Made by a program: the position numbers and the translations under genes. From Piscinibacter sp. (GTDB taxonomy: Bacteria; Pseudomonadota; Gammaproteobacteria; Burkholderiales; Burkholderiaceae_C), in the NCBI GenBank assembly GCA_017983795.1, contig JAGOAS010000029.1, positions 1 through 47,223 on the forward strand: a DNA stretch of 47,223 nt. The letters are read 5' to 3'. This document shows positions 21,897 through 30,386 of this stretch, one piece after another. The notes below the pieces were generated by a model, which had not been told where the DNA came from, ran no database searches, and saw nothing but the letters and a program-made list of their open reading frames with translations. How positions within the stretch are numbered: position 1 is the stretch's first letter; each line of letters begins with the position of its first letter.

Positions 21897-21926
21897 AAAA
21901 ACCCACTAAAGTGCACCTCATGCCAC
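21892..21926 (-). promoter_or_regulatory. MraZ boxes: four GTGG-like repeats at 10-bp period
   Basis: On the minus strand GTGGC (21926-21922), GTGCA (21916-21912), GTGGG (21906-21902) and GTGGC (21896-21892) begin exactly 10 bases apart. Spaced repeats of this kind are the known MraZ target in other bacteria. The first box overlaps the end of the -10 element and the last contains the proposed GTG start, so bound MraZ should block initiation. Confidence 0.75.
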
Positions 21927-21954
21927 TTTACTGGATGGCTGCACGCCGGGTCAA
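21925..21954 (-). promoter_or_regulatory. Candidate sigma-70 promoter of the dcw cluster
   Basis: TTGACC (21954-21949) and TAAAGT (21930-21925) are separated by 18 bases, upstream of mraZ. The transcript would start near 21918, leaving a leader of about 20 bases. The position against the MraZ boxes fits autorepression. Confidence 0.6.
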
Positions 21955-22085
21955 CGAACTTGTAAAGAAAATTCAGTGGAATCAATCACTTAGCGCGCCA
22001 TTCTGAGATCGTTTCGCGGGTCGTTTATTCGTTCAAAAACAAGCACCTGCAGATGGCACTGAAAGTGAACAATGAGGTTCCGGAC

Positions 22086-22117
22086 AAAAAGGCAAGGGCC
22101 GCGCGAAGCGGCCCTTG
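22086..22117 (-). terminator. Intrinsic terminator after the NnrU-like gene
   Basis: A perfect 10-bp stem (CAAGGGCCGC with its complement, 22093-22117) with a 5-base loop is followed on the minus strand by CCTTTTTG. It lies 17 bases after the stop of the gene at 22134. Confidence 0.8.
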
Positions 22118-22133
22118 TTCTTGGGGGGTGGTT

Positions 22134-22703
22134 TCAGAGCGGCGCCACGCCGATCAGCCAGCGGTGCCCCACCGTGATGAACAGCGCGTAGAGCGCGAGC
22201 CCCGCCAGCACGGCGATCAGGTCGTTGAAGCGGCCAGCCGGCGCGCCGGGCAGCGGCCGCTGCACACGCTGCTTCATCGAGATGCGGTCGGCCACGGCCC
22301 AGGCGAGAAAGCCGCCGAACAGCAGCAGGTCGGCGAGGTTTCCGTTGGCCAGCAGATGCGCCGTCGCCCACAGCTTGGTGGCGACGAGCATGGGATGCTT
22401 CACTGCGGCCTTGATGCGCCCGGGCAGGTAGGCGGCGAGCAGCAGCACGAACACCGGCAGCATCAGCAGTGCCGCCACGTGGCGCAGCGCGACGGGCGGC
22501 ACGTACAGCACCAGCGGCGCCTGGCGCGCCTGGCCGTAGCCGATCACGATGAGCGCGAAGCCGGCCAGCGAGAGCAGCGTGTAGATCCCCTTCCAGGCGT
22601 TCTCGCCGAGACGCGCGGCCTGCGCGTCGCGCCAGCCCGGCGCGATGATGGAGATCGAGTGGACGCCGAGGAACAGCGCGAGACCGAGGATCAGCAGGGA
22701 CAT
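22134..22703 (-). CDS. NnrU family membrane protein
   Basis: A 189-residue integral membrane protein with about five hydrophobic segments. The start MSLLILGLALFLGVHS and the later KHPMLVATKLWATAHLLANG motif fit the NnrU/DUF1295-like family, named from a denitrification locus in Rhodobacter, though most members are not near denitrification genes and the biochemical role is unsettled. An ATG nine bases upstream (22712) is an alternative start. It is followed by an intrinsic terminator and preceded by the carbonic anhydrase gene, which points the same way but ends just before it. Confidence 0.8.
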   Translation of the reverse strand: MSLLILGLALFLGVHSISIIAPGWRDAQAARLGENAWKGIYTLLSLAGFALIVIGYGQARQAPLVLYVPPVALRHVAALLMLPVFVLLLAAYLPGRIKAAVKHPMLVATKLWATAHLLANGNLADLLLFGGFLAWAVADRISMKQRVQRPLPGAPAGRFNDLIAVLAGLALYALFITVGHRWLIGVAPL

Positions 22704-22743
22704 GACGCGCATCCGTAGATCGGGATGCGCGCGAGTCTAGACG

Positions 22744-23763
22744 TTAGTTCGATTCCTTGATGAGCCGCCCCGCGGCCGACTGGATCGGCCGCGCATTCAT
22801 CGGATAGAGGCGCGCGAAGATGCCGATCTGCTCGGGCGAGATGGCCACCGGCTGCTTCATCACCATCCACAGCACACCCTCGCTGCACGGCGGTGTGGTG
22901 AGCGAGCCCATGTAGGTGAAGTAGCTGCGCTCGGACGGCAGCAGCGCCGCGAGGTCGAGCGTGTCGCGCGCCGGCACTTCCTCGCCCTTCTCGAGCGGCA
23001 GGTTGTTCCAGACCTTCTGCACCACCGGCTGGGCGCTGCCGCGCTCGAGCAGCACCGCCACCACGGCGAGGCGGCCTTCCGGATCCTTGTGCACCAGGTG
23101 CACGACCATGTCGAACTGGCGGCCGTCGATGCGCTCTTCCGAGGGGCGGTGGAAGTGGAACTGCGCGAGTTCGTAGCGCCGCCCCATCACCTCGATGCTG
23201 TTGCCCGGCGCGACGTTGACCTGCACGGTGTGGCCGTTGTCGATGACGCGGAAGGCACTCGGCTTGTAGTCGAAGGGCACCAGGTCGAGCTGGACCTTGA
23301 TGCCTTCGCGGATGTCGATCGGGCTCTGCCGCGTGCCGCTGGCGCACTTGGCGAACTCGGGCTTCATGGCACCCCAGCTGGCCGGGCCGCCCTCGCCCTC
23401 GTAGCCCCAGTGGGCGGCATGGGCGTGTTCCGTCTTCGGCGCCGCCGCCGGCTTCTGCTTCGGCGCGGCGGTTTTGGCCGCCGCCACGGCCGGAGCGGAT
23501 TCGGGCTCGGCGCGCGCCGCCACGCGCAGCACGTTGGGGCTGGTGGGCGCCGCCTTGGTGGCACCGAGCTTCTCGGCGAGGCGCTCGCGCAGGCGGTCCA
23601 TCGGATCGGGCATCTCGGCGCGCGCGGGCGGCCTGGCCTCGGCCTTGGCCGGCTTGGCTTCGGGCTTGACCTCGGGCCTGGCCTCGCCCGCAGGCGCGTC
23701 GGCGGCAGCCGTCGCGTGCATGACCAGGGCCACGAGCGCAACGAGGAAGAAGCGGGTTCTCAT
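22744..23763 (-). CDS. Secreted alpha-type carbonic anhydrase
   Basis: A 339-residue zinc enzyme predicted to interconvert CO2 and bicarbonate in the periplasm. Residues 1-21 look like a Sec signal peptide. Residues 22-115 are a Lys/Ala/Pro-rich spacer, unusually long for this family. The catalytic domain begins near HWGYEGEGGP. Zinc ligands are His203 and His205 (in FHFH) and His222 (in VVHLVH); the gate threonine lies in SLTTPPCSEGV. The Cys in that motif and Cys140 could form the disulfide typical of bacterial alpha enzymes. It ends with TAA 41 bases before the NnrU-like start. Confidence 0.93.
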   Translation of the reverse strand: MRTRFFLVALVALVMHATAAADAPAGEARPEVKPEAKPAKAEARPPARAEMPDPMDRLRERLAEKLGATKAAPTSPNVLRVAARAEPESAPAVAAAKTAAPKQKPAAAPKTEHAHAAHWGYEGEGGPASWGAMKPEFAKCASGTRQSPIDIREGIKVQLDLVPFDYKPSAFRVIDNGHTVQVNVAPGNSIEVMGRRYELAQFHFHRPSEERIDGRQFDMVVHLVHKDPEGRLAVVAVLLERGSAQPVVQKVWNNLPLEKGEEVPARDTLDLAALLPSERSYFTYMGSLTTPPCSEGVLWMVMKQPVAISPEQIGIFARLYPMNARPIQSAAGRLIKESN

Positions 23764-23802
23764 CCCCGCGATATCGGCCGGCGCGGCGCCGGCTTGAGCG
23801 GC

Positions 23803-25008
23803 TCAGGTCACGCGCGGCTTGACCCACACCCAGGCGACGATGCCGATGCTCATCATCAGCAGCGAGGCGACCGCCAGCGCCTTGGTGGAATGCATCACCA
23901 GCGGCGCGATCACGCCAGCCACGAAGCCGTTGGCCACGCTGCCCACGCAGGCCTGCAGCGAGCTGGCCATGCCGCGCCGATCGGGCGCGAGATCGAGCAC
24001 CATCAGCGTGACCACCGGCACCATCAGCGCCCAGCCGAAGGCGAAGATCGCGATCGGCAGCAGCGCCCACCAGGCCTGCGGCTCGAACAGCAGGTTGAGC
24101 GTCACGTTGACCAGCGAGACCAGCAGCATGATCACGAAGCCGTGGCGGATCTGGTGCTTGGGCTTGATGCGCCCGGCCAGCCGCCCCGAGAGGAAGGAGC
24201 CGGCCATGATGCCGGCGATGGTGAGCGTGAAGAACCAGAAGAACTGCCCCGGCCCCAGGTGCAGCAGTTCGCCGAGGAATACCGGCGCCGACAGCACGTA
24301 GAGGAACATGCCGTTGAACGGAATGCCGCTGGCCAGCGCGAGCATGAAGAAGCGCGGGTTGGAGCCCAACCGCCAGTAGCCGCGCAGCAGGTGGCCCACC
24401 TCGAAGGGCTGCTTGTGCGTGGCATGCAGCGTCTCGGGCAGCAGCTTCCAGTTGGCCAGCCACAGCAGCACGCCCACGCCGGTGAGAAACCAGAAGATCG
24501 CGTGCCAGCTGACGTGGACGAACAGGAAGCCGCCGACCATCGGCGCCACCGCGGGCGCGATGCCGAAATAGATCGTCACCTGCGACATCACGCGCTGCGC
24601 GTCGGCGGGCGGGAACATGTCGCGGATCACCGCGCGCGAGACCACGATGCCCGCGCCGGCCGACATGCCCTGCACCGCGCGCCAGAACACCAGCGTGCCG
24701 ATGTGGTTGGCCAGCGCGCAGCCGGCCGAGGCGAGCGTGAACGCGGCGATGCCCCACAGCACCACCGGCCGGCGGCCGAAGCTGTCGGACAGCGCGCCGT
24801 GGAACAGGTTCATCAGCGCGAAGCCGAACAGGTAGGCCGAGAGCGTCTGCTGCATCTCGGTGGGCGTGGCGCCGATCGAGGCCGCGATGCCGCTGAAGGC
24901 CGGCAGGTAGGTGTCGATCGAGAACGGCCCGAGCATGCCCAGGCAGGCGAGCAGCAGGGCCAGGGCCCAGCGCGGCGCGCGCCAGAGGCTGTGGGCGTCG
25001 GGGTTCAT
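23803..25008 (-). CDS. Bcr/CflA-type MFS multidrug efflux transporter
   Basis: A 401-residue carrier with 12 predicted membrane helices in the drug-proton antiporter subfamily. Signatures of Bcr/CflA are GPFSIDTYLPAF in helix 1, LSDSFGRRPV between helices 2 and 3, and RAVQGMSAGAGIVVSRAVIRD. Substrates cannot be read from the sequence; relatives export bicyclomycin, chloramphenicol or sulfonamides. ATG 25008 is chosen because the predicted protein then begins with a short cytoplasmic tail; a longer in-frame extension would run into rnpB. Confidence 0.88.
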   Translation of the reverse strand: MNPDAHSLWRAPRWALALLLACLGMLGPFSIDTYLPAFSGIAASIGATPTEMQQTLSAYLFGFALMNLFHGALSDSFGRRPVVLWGIAAFTLASAGCALANHIGTLVFWRAVQGMSAGAGIVVSRAVIRDMFPPADAQRVMSQVTIYFGIAPAVAPMVGGFLFVHVSWHAIFWFLTGVGVLLWLANWKLLPETLHATHKQPFEVGHLLRGYWRLGSNPRFFMLALASGIPFNGMFLYVLSAPVFLGELLHLGPGQFFWFFTLTIAGIMAGSFLSGRLAGRIKPKHQIRHGFVIMLLVSLVNVTLNLLFEPQAWWALLPIAIFAFGWALMVPVVTLMVLDLAPDRRGMASSLQACVGSVANGFVAGVIAPLVMHSTKALAVASLLMMSIGIVAWVWVKPRVT

Positions 25009-25025
25009 GCGTGCGGTCGACGTTC

Positions 25026-25036
25026 GAGAAAAAAGT
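25026..25036 (-). terminator. T-tract at the rnpB 3' end
   Basis: Directly after P1 the minus strand reads ACTTTTTTCTC; a run of T after the closing helix of the RNA is consistent with intrinsic termination. Confidence 0.5.
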
Positions 25037-25384
25037 GTGAAGCGGGCCGATAGGCCGGATTCTGTGCGGCGCCGTCTTCTTGCGAAGACAGCGCCGTGAC
25101 CGCCATTCCTCTGGGCCGTGCATCGCTGCATCGGCTCGGTGCCACCCACCCGCCGGCTCCGCGGGACCACATCAATGCCGGCCTATTCGGTGTTGCTGCG
25201 CGTAGAGATTGCCCGTTTCACCCGGAGCGCCCTTCTTGCGAAGACCGCCCCGACTCGTCTCTGTTGCTCTGATCCTCGGCTCACGCCGGACAGCCGTTGG
25301 CTGCTACGCCGCCCTGTGCAGTCCGGACCTTCCTCCCGTGCCTTCTTTCGAAGATCGCACCGGCGGCGGTCTGGCCCGCTTCAC
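25037..25384 (-). ncRNA. rnpB: RNase P RNA, type A
   Basis: The RNA component of RNase P, which matures tRNA 5' ends. The 5' end GTGAAGCGGGCC (25384-25373) pairs with the 3' end GGCCCGCTTCAC (25048-25037), forming helix P1. Conserved core segments are GGGAGGAAGGTCCGGAC near the 5' side and ACAGAATCCGGCCTATCGG near the 3' end. The length of about 348 nt is normal for type A. Apparent reading frames inside it are chance. Ends are set from P1 and may be off by a few bases. Confidence 0.95.
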
Positions 25385-25391
25385 GGGCGCG

Positions 25392-25397
25392 ATTATC
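25392..25397 (-). promoter_or_regulatory. Candidate -10 element of rnpB
   Basis: GATAAT on the minus strand lies seven bases before the deduced RNA 5' end and overlaps the TAA stop of the NYN gene (25393-25395). A matching -35 is not obvious in the end of that gene. Confidence 0.45.
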
Positions 25398-26130
25398 CCG
25401 CGTCGCCGATGAACTGCACTTTGTTGGGTTGTTTCTCGGGCGAGAGCGCGAAGTGCTGGGGGTGCTTCTTGAAGAGCTTGGTCGACGGTGCGCTCTTGGC
25501 CAGCAGCCCGGCGGCGCGCAGCCGCTCGGCGGCGATGCCGAGCTCGAGCCGGGCGCCATCGAGCAGCGCCGGCACGGCGTGCAGGATGCGCTGCACGTCG
25601 TCGGGCAGCGGTGAAGGGGGCGGCGGCGCGGGAGCGGCCTTCGCAGCCTTGGGCGCACGTTCGGCCTTCGCGGGCCTGGCCGTCTTCGCGGCCTTGGCTG
25701 CCGCCTTGGCCTTGCCGTGCGCCAGCACCGTGTAGGCGTCGTACACCGCCTGCGTCTCGTCGCCGGTCTTGCCCTGCTGGCCGATGCCCTCGACGCGGCA
25801 GCCCTTCTCGCGCAGCCGGATCACCAGCGGCGCGAAGTCGGAGTCCGACGAGACGATCACCACCAGTTGCGGGCGCTCGGCCAGCACGAGATCGAGCGCG
25901 TCGACGGCCAGCGCGATGTCGGTGGAGTTCTTGCCGGCCGAGAGGTTGACGATCGGGCGGATCGAGTGGCGCTTGAACAGCGCGAGGTTCTTCTGTGCCG
26001 ACTCGGCGGTGCAGTAGGCGCGCCGCACGTGGATGGCGCCCTGCTCGGTGAGCACCTTCTCCACCGCCTGCGAGATCACGTCGGCCGAGACGTTGTCGGC
26101 GTCGATCAGCAGCATCACCTTGCCGTTCAT
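25393..26130 (-). CDS. NYN-domain ribonuclease-like protein with C-terminal LOTUS/OST-HTH domain
   Basis: A 245-residue protein. Residues 1-138 form a NYN (PIN-like) nuclease domain with the acidic residues expected for metal binding: LIDADN (Asp10, Asp12), [13 protein letters not shown] (Asp71, Asp77) and SSDSDF (Asp96, Asp98). Residues 139-174 are a Lys/Ala then Pro linker. Residues 175-241 resemble an OST-HTH/LOTUS fold, which binds RNA. This fits a family of uncharacterised bacterial RNA-processing proteins. ATG 26130 overlaps the pyrC stop by 4 bases, and the gene ends nine bases before rnpB. Confidence 0.85.
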   Translation of the reverse strand: MNGKVMLLIDADNVSADVISQAVEKVLTEQGAIHVRRAYCTAESAQKNLALFKRHSIRPIVNLSAGKNSTDIALAVDALDLVLAERPQLVVIVSSDSDFAPLVIRLREKGCRVEGIGQQGKTGDETQAVYDAYTVLAHGKAKAAAKAAKTARPAKAERAPKAAKAAPAPPPPSPLPDDVQRILHAVPALLDGARLELGIAAERLRAAGLLAKSAPSTKLFKKHPQHFALSPEKQPNKVQFIGDAG

Positions 26131-27161
26131 GCCACCTGCCTCCACGAAAGCTGCTCGCCGCCGCGCAGCGGCTTGAGCGGCGCATCGCCGAAGGGCACCG
26201 TCTCGGGCAGCGTCCAGCGCTCGCGCTTGAGCGTCACCGTGCCGGTGCTGCGCGGCAGGCCGTAGAAGGCCGGGCCGTGGAAGCTGGCGAAGCCTTCGAG
26301 CTGGTCGAGTGCGCCGGCGGCATCGAAGGCCTCGGCGTACAGCTCCAGCGCCGACAGCGCGGTGTAGCAGCCGGCACAGCCGGTGGCGTGCTCCTTCAGC
26401 GGTGCAGCATGCGGCGCGCTGTCGGTGCCGAGGAAGAACTTCGCGCTGCCCGAGGTGGCGGCGTTCACCAGCGCACGGCGATGCTCCTCGCGCTTGAGCA
26501 CCGGCAGGCAGTAGTAGTGCGGCCGCACGCCGCCGAGGAAGATGGCGTTGCGGTTGTAGAGCAGGTGGTGGGCGGTGATGGTCGCGGCGGTCTTCGCCCC
26601 GGCCTCGCCCACGTACTGCACCGCCTCGCGCGTGGTGATGTGCTCGAAGACGATCTTCAGCTCGGGGAAGTCGGCGCGCAGCGGGATCAGCTTCTGGTCG
26701 ATGAACACCTTCTCGCGGTCGAACAGGTCGATCTCGGGGTCGGTCACCTCGCCGTGCACCAGCAGCGGCAGGCCCTCGCGCTGCATCATGTCCAGCGTCT
26801 CGTGGCAGTGGCGCAGGTCGGTCACGCCGGCATCGCTGTTGGTGGTGGCGCCCGCCGGGTAAAGCTTGACCGCCGTGATGCCGGCCTCCTTGGCGCGGCG
26901 GATCTCGTCGGGCGGCAGCTTGTCGGTGAGGTAGAGCGTCATCAGCGGCTCGAAGGCCACGCCCTTCGGCACCGCAGCGAGGATGCGCTCGCGGTAGGCC
27001 AGCGCCTGCGCAGTGGTGGTCACCGGCGGCTTGAGGTTGGGCATGATGATGGCGCGGCCGAACTGGCGCGCCGTGGCCGGCACGACGGCGGCCATCGCGG
27101 CGCCGTCGCGCACGTGCAGATGCCAGTCGTCGGGGCGGGTGATCGTCAGGGTATCGCTCAT
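26127..27161 (-). CDS. pyrC: Dihydroorotase (class II, PyrC)
   Basis: A 344-residue zinc enzyme of pyrimidine synthesis that cyclises carbamoyl-aspartate to dihydroorotate. Metal and catalytic residues are in [10 protein letters not shown] (HxH), [17 protein letters not shown] (the Lys that becomes carboxylated), [30 protein letters not shown] and GTDSAPH (the catalytic Asp). Length matches E. coli PyrC (348). The stop overlaps the next start, so the NYN protein is probably made in proportion to PyrC. Confidence 0.97.
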   Translation of the reverse strand: MSDTLTITRPDDWHLHVRDGAAMAAVVPATARQFGRAIIMPNLKPPVTTTAQALAYRERILAAVPKGVAFEPLMTLYLTDKLPPDEIRRAKEAGITAVKLYPAGATTNSDAGVTDLRHCHETLDMMQREGLPLLVHGEVTDPEIDLFDREKVFIDQKLIPLRADFPELKIVFEHITTREAVQYVGEAGAKTAATITAHHLLYNRNAIFLGGVRPHYYCLPVLKREEHRRALVNAATSGSAKFFLGTDSAPHAAPLKEHATGCAGCYTALSALELYAEAFDAAGALDQLEGFASFHGPAFYGLPRSTGTVTLKRERWTLPETVPFGDAPLKPLRGGEQLSWRQVA

Positions 27162-27217
27162 GGGCGGCGATTCTCGCGCACCCGCCCGCGCGCCGCCGTC
27201 CCTCGGATGACAGGCGA

Positions 27218-27952
27218 TCAGTGCTGCAGGATCTTCGAGAGGAAGTCCTTGGCGCGTGGCGAACGCGACTCGGGGTTGCCGAAGAACTCGTCCTTCTTGC
27301 AGTCCTCGACGATCTTGCCGGCGTCCATGAAGATGACGCGGTGGCTGACCTTCTTCGCGAAGCCCATCTCGTGCGTGACGACCATCATCGTCATGCCTTC
27401 CTTGGCGAGGCCGACCATCACGTCGAGCACCTCGCCGACCATCTCGGGGTCGAGCGCCGAGGTCGGCTCGTCGAACAGCATCACGATCGGGTCCATGCTC
27501 AGCGCGCGCGCGATCGCCACGCGCTGCTGCTGGCCGCCGGAGAGCTGGCCGGGGAATTTGTCCTTGTGCGCCATCAGGCCGACGCGGTCGAGCATCTTCA
27601 GGCCGCGCGTCTTGGCCTCCTCGGGGTTGCGGCCGAGCACCTTGATCTGCGCGATCGTCAGGTTCTCAGTGACGCTGAGGTGCGGGAACAGCTCGAAGTG
27701 CTGGAACACCATGCCGACGCGGCTGCGCAGCTTGGGCAGATTGGTCTTGGGGTCGCTGATGCTGACGCCGTCGACCACGATGTCGCCCTTCTGGAAGGGC
27801 TCGAGCGCGTTGACGGTCTTGATCAGCGTGCTCTTGCCGGAACCCGAAGGCCCGCACACCACCACCACCTCGCCCTTCTGGATGCTGGTGGTGCAGTCGG
27901 TCAGCACCTGGAAGCTGCCGTACCACTTGCTCACGTTCTGGATGTCGATCAC
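27218..27952 (-). CDS. gltL: Glutamate/aspartate ABC transporter ATPase GltL
   Basis: A 244-residue ABC ATPase of the polar amino-acid type. Walker A is GPSGSGKST, the signature is [15 protein letters not shown], Walker B runs into [16 protein letters not shown] and the H-loop is THEMGFAKK. It powers the GltJK channel for uptake of glutamate or aspartate bound by GltI. It is the last gene of the operon, 12 bases behind gltK. Confidence 0.94.
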   Translation of the reverse strand: MIDIQNVSKWYGSFQVLTDCTTSIQKGEVVVVCGPSGSGKSTLIKTVNALEPFQKGDIVVDGVSISDPKTNLPKLRSRVGMVFQHFELFPHLSVTENLTIAQIKVLGRNPEEAKTRGLKMLDRVGLMAHKDKFPGQLSGGQQQRVAIARALSMDPIVMLFDEPTSALDPEMVGEVLDVMVGLAKEGMTMMVVTHEMGFAKKVSHRVIFMDAGKIVEDCKKDEFFGNPESRSPRAKDFLSKILQH

Positions 27953-27964
27953 GGCGAAAGCCTC

Positions 27965-28633
27965 CTAGCGGATGATCTGGATCTTCTGCTGCAGCCGGCG
28001 CACCAGCATCGACAGCGAGAAGCAGATGATGAAGTAGACGACCGCCGCGACGAGGTAGGTCTCGACCGGGCGGTTGAAGTTCTTGCCGGCCACCTCGAAG
28101 CCCTTGAGCAGGTCATAGGCGCCGATCGCGTAGACCAGGCTGGTGTCCTGGAACAGGATGATGGTCTGCGTCAGCAGCACCGGCAGCATGTTGCGGAAGG
28201 CCTGCGGCAGCACCACCAGCTTCATGCACTGCGCGTAGGTCATGCCGACCGCGTAGCCGGCGTAGACCTGCCCCTTGGGCACGCTCTGGATGCCGGCCCG
28301 CATGATCTCCGAGTAGTAGGCGGCCTCGAACACCGTGAAGGTGATGATGGCCGACAGCTCGGCGCCCATCGGCCGGCCGATCAAGAGCGGGATCAGCAGG
28401 AAGAACCACAGGATCACCATCACCAGCGGGATGGAGCGCAGCGTGTTGACGTAGGCCGCCGCCGGCAGCACCAGCCACTTCTTGCCCGACAGGCGCATCA
28501 GCGCCAGCACCGTGCCGATGACGATGCCGCCGACCATCGCGATCAGCGTGAGCTGGATCGAGAAGAAGAGGCCCTTGAGGATGAAGCCGGAGACGACGTT
28601 CCAGTTCAGGAAGTCGAAGTCGAGGGCAGTCAT
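27965..28633 (-). CDS. gltK: Glutamate/aspartate ABC transporter permease GltK
   Basis: A 222-residue permease with about five membrane helices of the HisMQ family. The EAA-loop region reads EIMRAGIQSVPKGQVYAGYA, the contact to the ATPase. The TLRSIPLVM motif is common to these permeases. ATG 28633 overlaps the gltJ stop by 4 bases; the gene ends with TAG. Confidence 0.92.
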   Translation of the reverse strand: MTALDFDFLNWNVVSGFILKGLFFSIQLTLIAMVGGIVIGTVLALMRLSGKKWLVLPAAAYVNTLRSIPLVMVILWFFLLIPLLIGRPMGAELSAIITFTVFEAAYYSEIMRAGIQSVPKGQVYAGYAVGMTYAQCMKLVVLPQAFRNMLPVLLTQTIILFQDTSLVYAIGAYDLLKGFEVAGKNFNRPVETYLVAAVVYFIICFSLSMLVRRLQQKIQIIR

Positions 28634-29334
28634 TTGCCGCCTCCGATCATGCCGGGCACCTGAACGCGCTGCTCGACGAACAGCGCAATGCGGTTGATCG
28701 CGAAGGCGGAGACGAAGTACAGCGCCGTCACCGCGAGGTAGATCTCGATGCCGCGCGAAGTCTCCTCCTGCGCCTGCATCGCGAACATGGTCAGCTCGGC
28801 GATCGACACCGCGAAGGCCACCGACGAGTTCTTGATGATGTTCATAGCCTCGCTGGTCAGCGGCGGGATGACGATGCGGAAGGCCATCGGCAGCAGCACG
28901 TAGCGGTAGGTCTGCGGCAGCGTCAGGCCCATCGCCAGGCCGGCGTAGCGCTGGCCGCGCGGCAGCGCCTGGATGCCGGCCTTGACCTGCTCGGCGATGC
29001 GCGCCGAGGTGAAGAAGCCCAGCGCCAGCACCACCAGCACGAAGCTGGGCACGCTCTTGAGCGGCGCAATGAGCGCCGGCACCACGTGGTACCAGAGGAA
29101 GATCTGCACCAGCAGCGGGATGTTGCGGAACAGCTCGGTCCAGGCGTTGCCGAGCAGCACCAGGCCCTTGCTGGGCGTGGTGCGCAGGATGCCCATCAGC
29201 GAGCCCACCAGCAGCGCCACCACCAGCGCGCACAGCGCCACCGAGAGCGTCCAGCCCCAGGCGGAGAGCATCCACTGCAGATAGGTCTGCCCTCCCCCGG
29301 TGTCCTGCAGGAAGACCTGCCAGTCCCAGTTCAT
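28630..29334 (-). CDS. gltJ: Glutamate/aspartate ABC transporter permease GltJ
   Basis: A 234-residue permease with about five helices. It has TELFRNIPLLVQIFLWY and the EAA-type loop EQVKAGIQALPRGQRYAGLA, and pairs with GltK. A periplasmic N-terminal stretch (LQDTGGGQTYLQW) precedes the first helix, as in E. coli GltJ. It is preceded by a 139-base gap holding two hairpins, so its expression is likely lower than that of gltI. Confidence 0.92.
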   Translation of the reverse strand: MNWDWQVFLQDTGGGQTYLQWMLSAWGWTLSVALCALVVALLVGSLMGILRTTPSKGLVLLGNAWTELFRNIPLLVQIFLWYHVVPALIAPLKSVPSFVLVVLALGFFTSARIAEQVKAGIQALPRGQRYAGLAMGLTLPQTYRYVLLPMAFRIVIPPLTSEAMNIIKNSSVAFAVSIAELTMFAMQAQEETSRGIEIYLAVTALYFVSAFAINRIALFVEQRVQVPGMIGGGK

Positions 29335-29373
29335 CGCGCCGCCTCCTCGTTGTTGTCGCCGGCCGCCGGGCCC

Positions 29374-29409
29374 AAAGAAAAAGCGCGACGCGGATGCTCC
29401 ACGCCGCGC
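29374..29409 (-). terminator. Intercistronic terminator or attenuator between gltI and gltJ
   Basis: On the minus strand a 12-bp stem (GCGCGGCGTGGA against TCCGCGTCGCGC, two G-T wobbles) with a 3-base loop is followed by TTTTTCTTT. It lies between gltI and gltJ, where partial termination would keep binding protein in excess over the permease. Confidence 0.75.
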
Positions 29410-29422
29410 TCCCCCAGCATAA

Positions 29423-29455
29423 GCAAGCCCCGGGCCTCTCGGCCTCCGGGCTTGC
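29423..29455 (-). other. Second hairpin downstream of gltI
   Basis: The arms GCAAGCCCCGGGCC and GGCCTCCGGGCTTGC form a long imperfect stem around a TCTC loop, 18 bases after the gltI stop. There is no T-tract after it; it may stabilise the gltI transcript end. Confidence 0.5.
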
Positions 29456-29473
29456 CAGGGGGCTCAGGTCTTC

Positions 29474-30340
29474 TTACTTCTTCGCGTATTCCTCGGCCGG
29501 CTTGTCGTTCGGGTGCGCCCAGGCGGCCTTGGTGTCGGCGCCCGGCTGCAGCCCGTGCTTGGCCAGCAGCTTCTCGAGCTCGCCGGACTTCATCATGCCG
29601 ATGATGCTGTCGTCCACCGCCTTCTTGAAGGCCGGGTCGTCCTTGCGGATCATGATCGCGATCGGCTCGAGCGACAGCGGCTCGCCGGTGATCTTGAAGC
29701 CGGCCGGGTTCTTCGAGCGCGCGATCAGCCCGGCGAGGATGTAGTCGTCCATCACGAAGGCGTCGGCGCGGCCCGACTCGAGCAGCAGGAAGCTGTCGGC
29801 GTGGTCCTTGCCGAACACCTCCTTGAAGTCGATGCCGTTGGCGCGCTCGTGCTTGCGCAGCAGTTGCACCGAGGTCGTGCCGGTGGTGGTGGCCACGCTC
29901 TTGTCCTTGAGCTGGGCGATCGAGGTGATGCCCGAGTTCGCCTTCACCGCGATGCGCACCTCGGTGACGAAGGTGGTGACGGCGAAGGACACGTCCTTCT
30001 GGCGCGTGGCGTTGTTGGTGGTCGAGCCGCACTCGATGTCGACGGTGCCGTTCTGCACCAGCGGGATGCGGTTCTGCGAGGTGACCGGCTGGTACTTGAT
30101 GTCGAGCTTGGCCAGGCCGAGCGACTTCTGGATGTCGCCCAGCACGCGGCTGCAGACGTCGAAGTGGAAGCCGGCGTACTTGCCGTCGCCGAGCGTGTAG
30201 CTCATGGCGCCGGAGGACTCGCGCACGCCCATGGTCACGCTGCCGCTGTCCTTGATCTTCTTGAGCGTGTCGGCATGGGCGCCGAACGCCAGCGAGGCCG
30301 CAGCCAGCACGAGGGCCTGAACGAGCATGGTCTTCTTCAT
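29474..30340 (-). CDS. gltI: Glutamate/aspartate-binding periplasmic protein GltI
   Basis: A 288-residue solute-binding protein (family 3) of the glutamate/aspartate uptake system. Residues 1-23 are a Sec signal peptide ending in AHA, cleaved before DTLKKI. Ligand-region motifs include VTMGVRESSGAMSYTLGDGKYAGF and IECGSTTNNATR, typical of GltI. ATG 30340 has AGGAG 6 bases upstream, so the 25-residue upstream extension is not used. It is first in the transport operon, 46 bases behind the LysR gene, and followed by an attenuator. Confidence 0.94.
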   Translation of the reverse strand: MKKTMLVQALVLAAASLAFGAHADTLKKIKDSGSVTMGVRESSGAMSYTLGDGKYAGFHFDVCSRVLGDIQKSLGLAKLDIKYQPVTSQNRIPLVQNGTVDIECGSTTNNATRQKDVSFAVTTFVTEVRIAVKANSGITSIAQLKDKSVATTTGTTSVQLLRKHERANGIDFKEVFGKDHADSFLLLESGRADAFVMDDYILAGLIARSKNPAGFKITGEPLSLEPIAIMIRKDDPAFKKAVDDSIIGMMKSGELEKLLAKHGLQPGADTKAAWAHPNDKPAEEYAKK

Positions 30341-30386
30341 GGAGACTCCTGCGAGTGAGAGTTGAAGGTGAGAGAAGAACGGCATT

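Noticed and set aside
23777-23793. Hairpin after the Bcr/CflA gene as terminator
   Set aside because: The 7-bp GCCGGCG stem is G+C only, has no T-tract, and such stems are frequent by chance in this genome.
25118-25412. Apparent small reading frames between the Bcr/CflA and NYN genes
   Set aside because: They lie inside the RNase P RNA gene, which accounts for the conserved sequence and paired ends.
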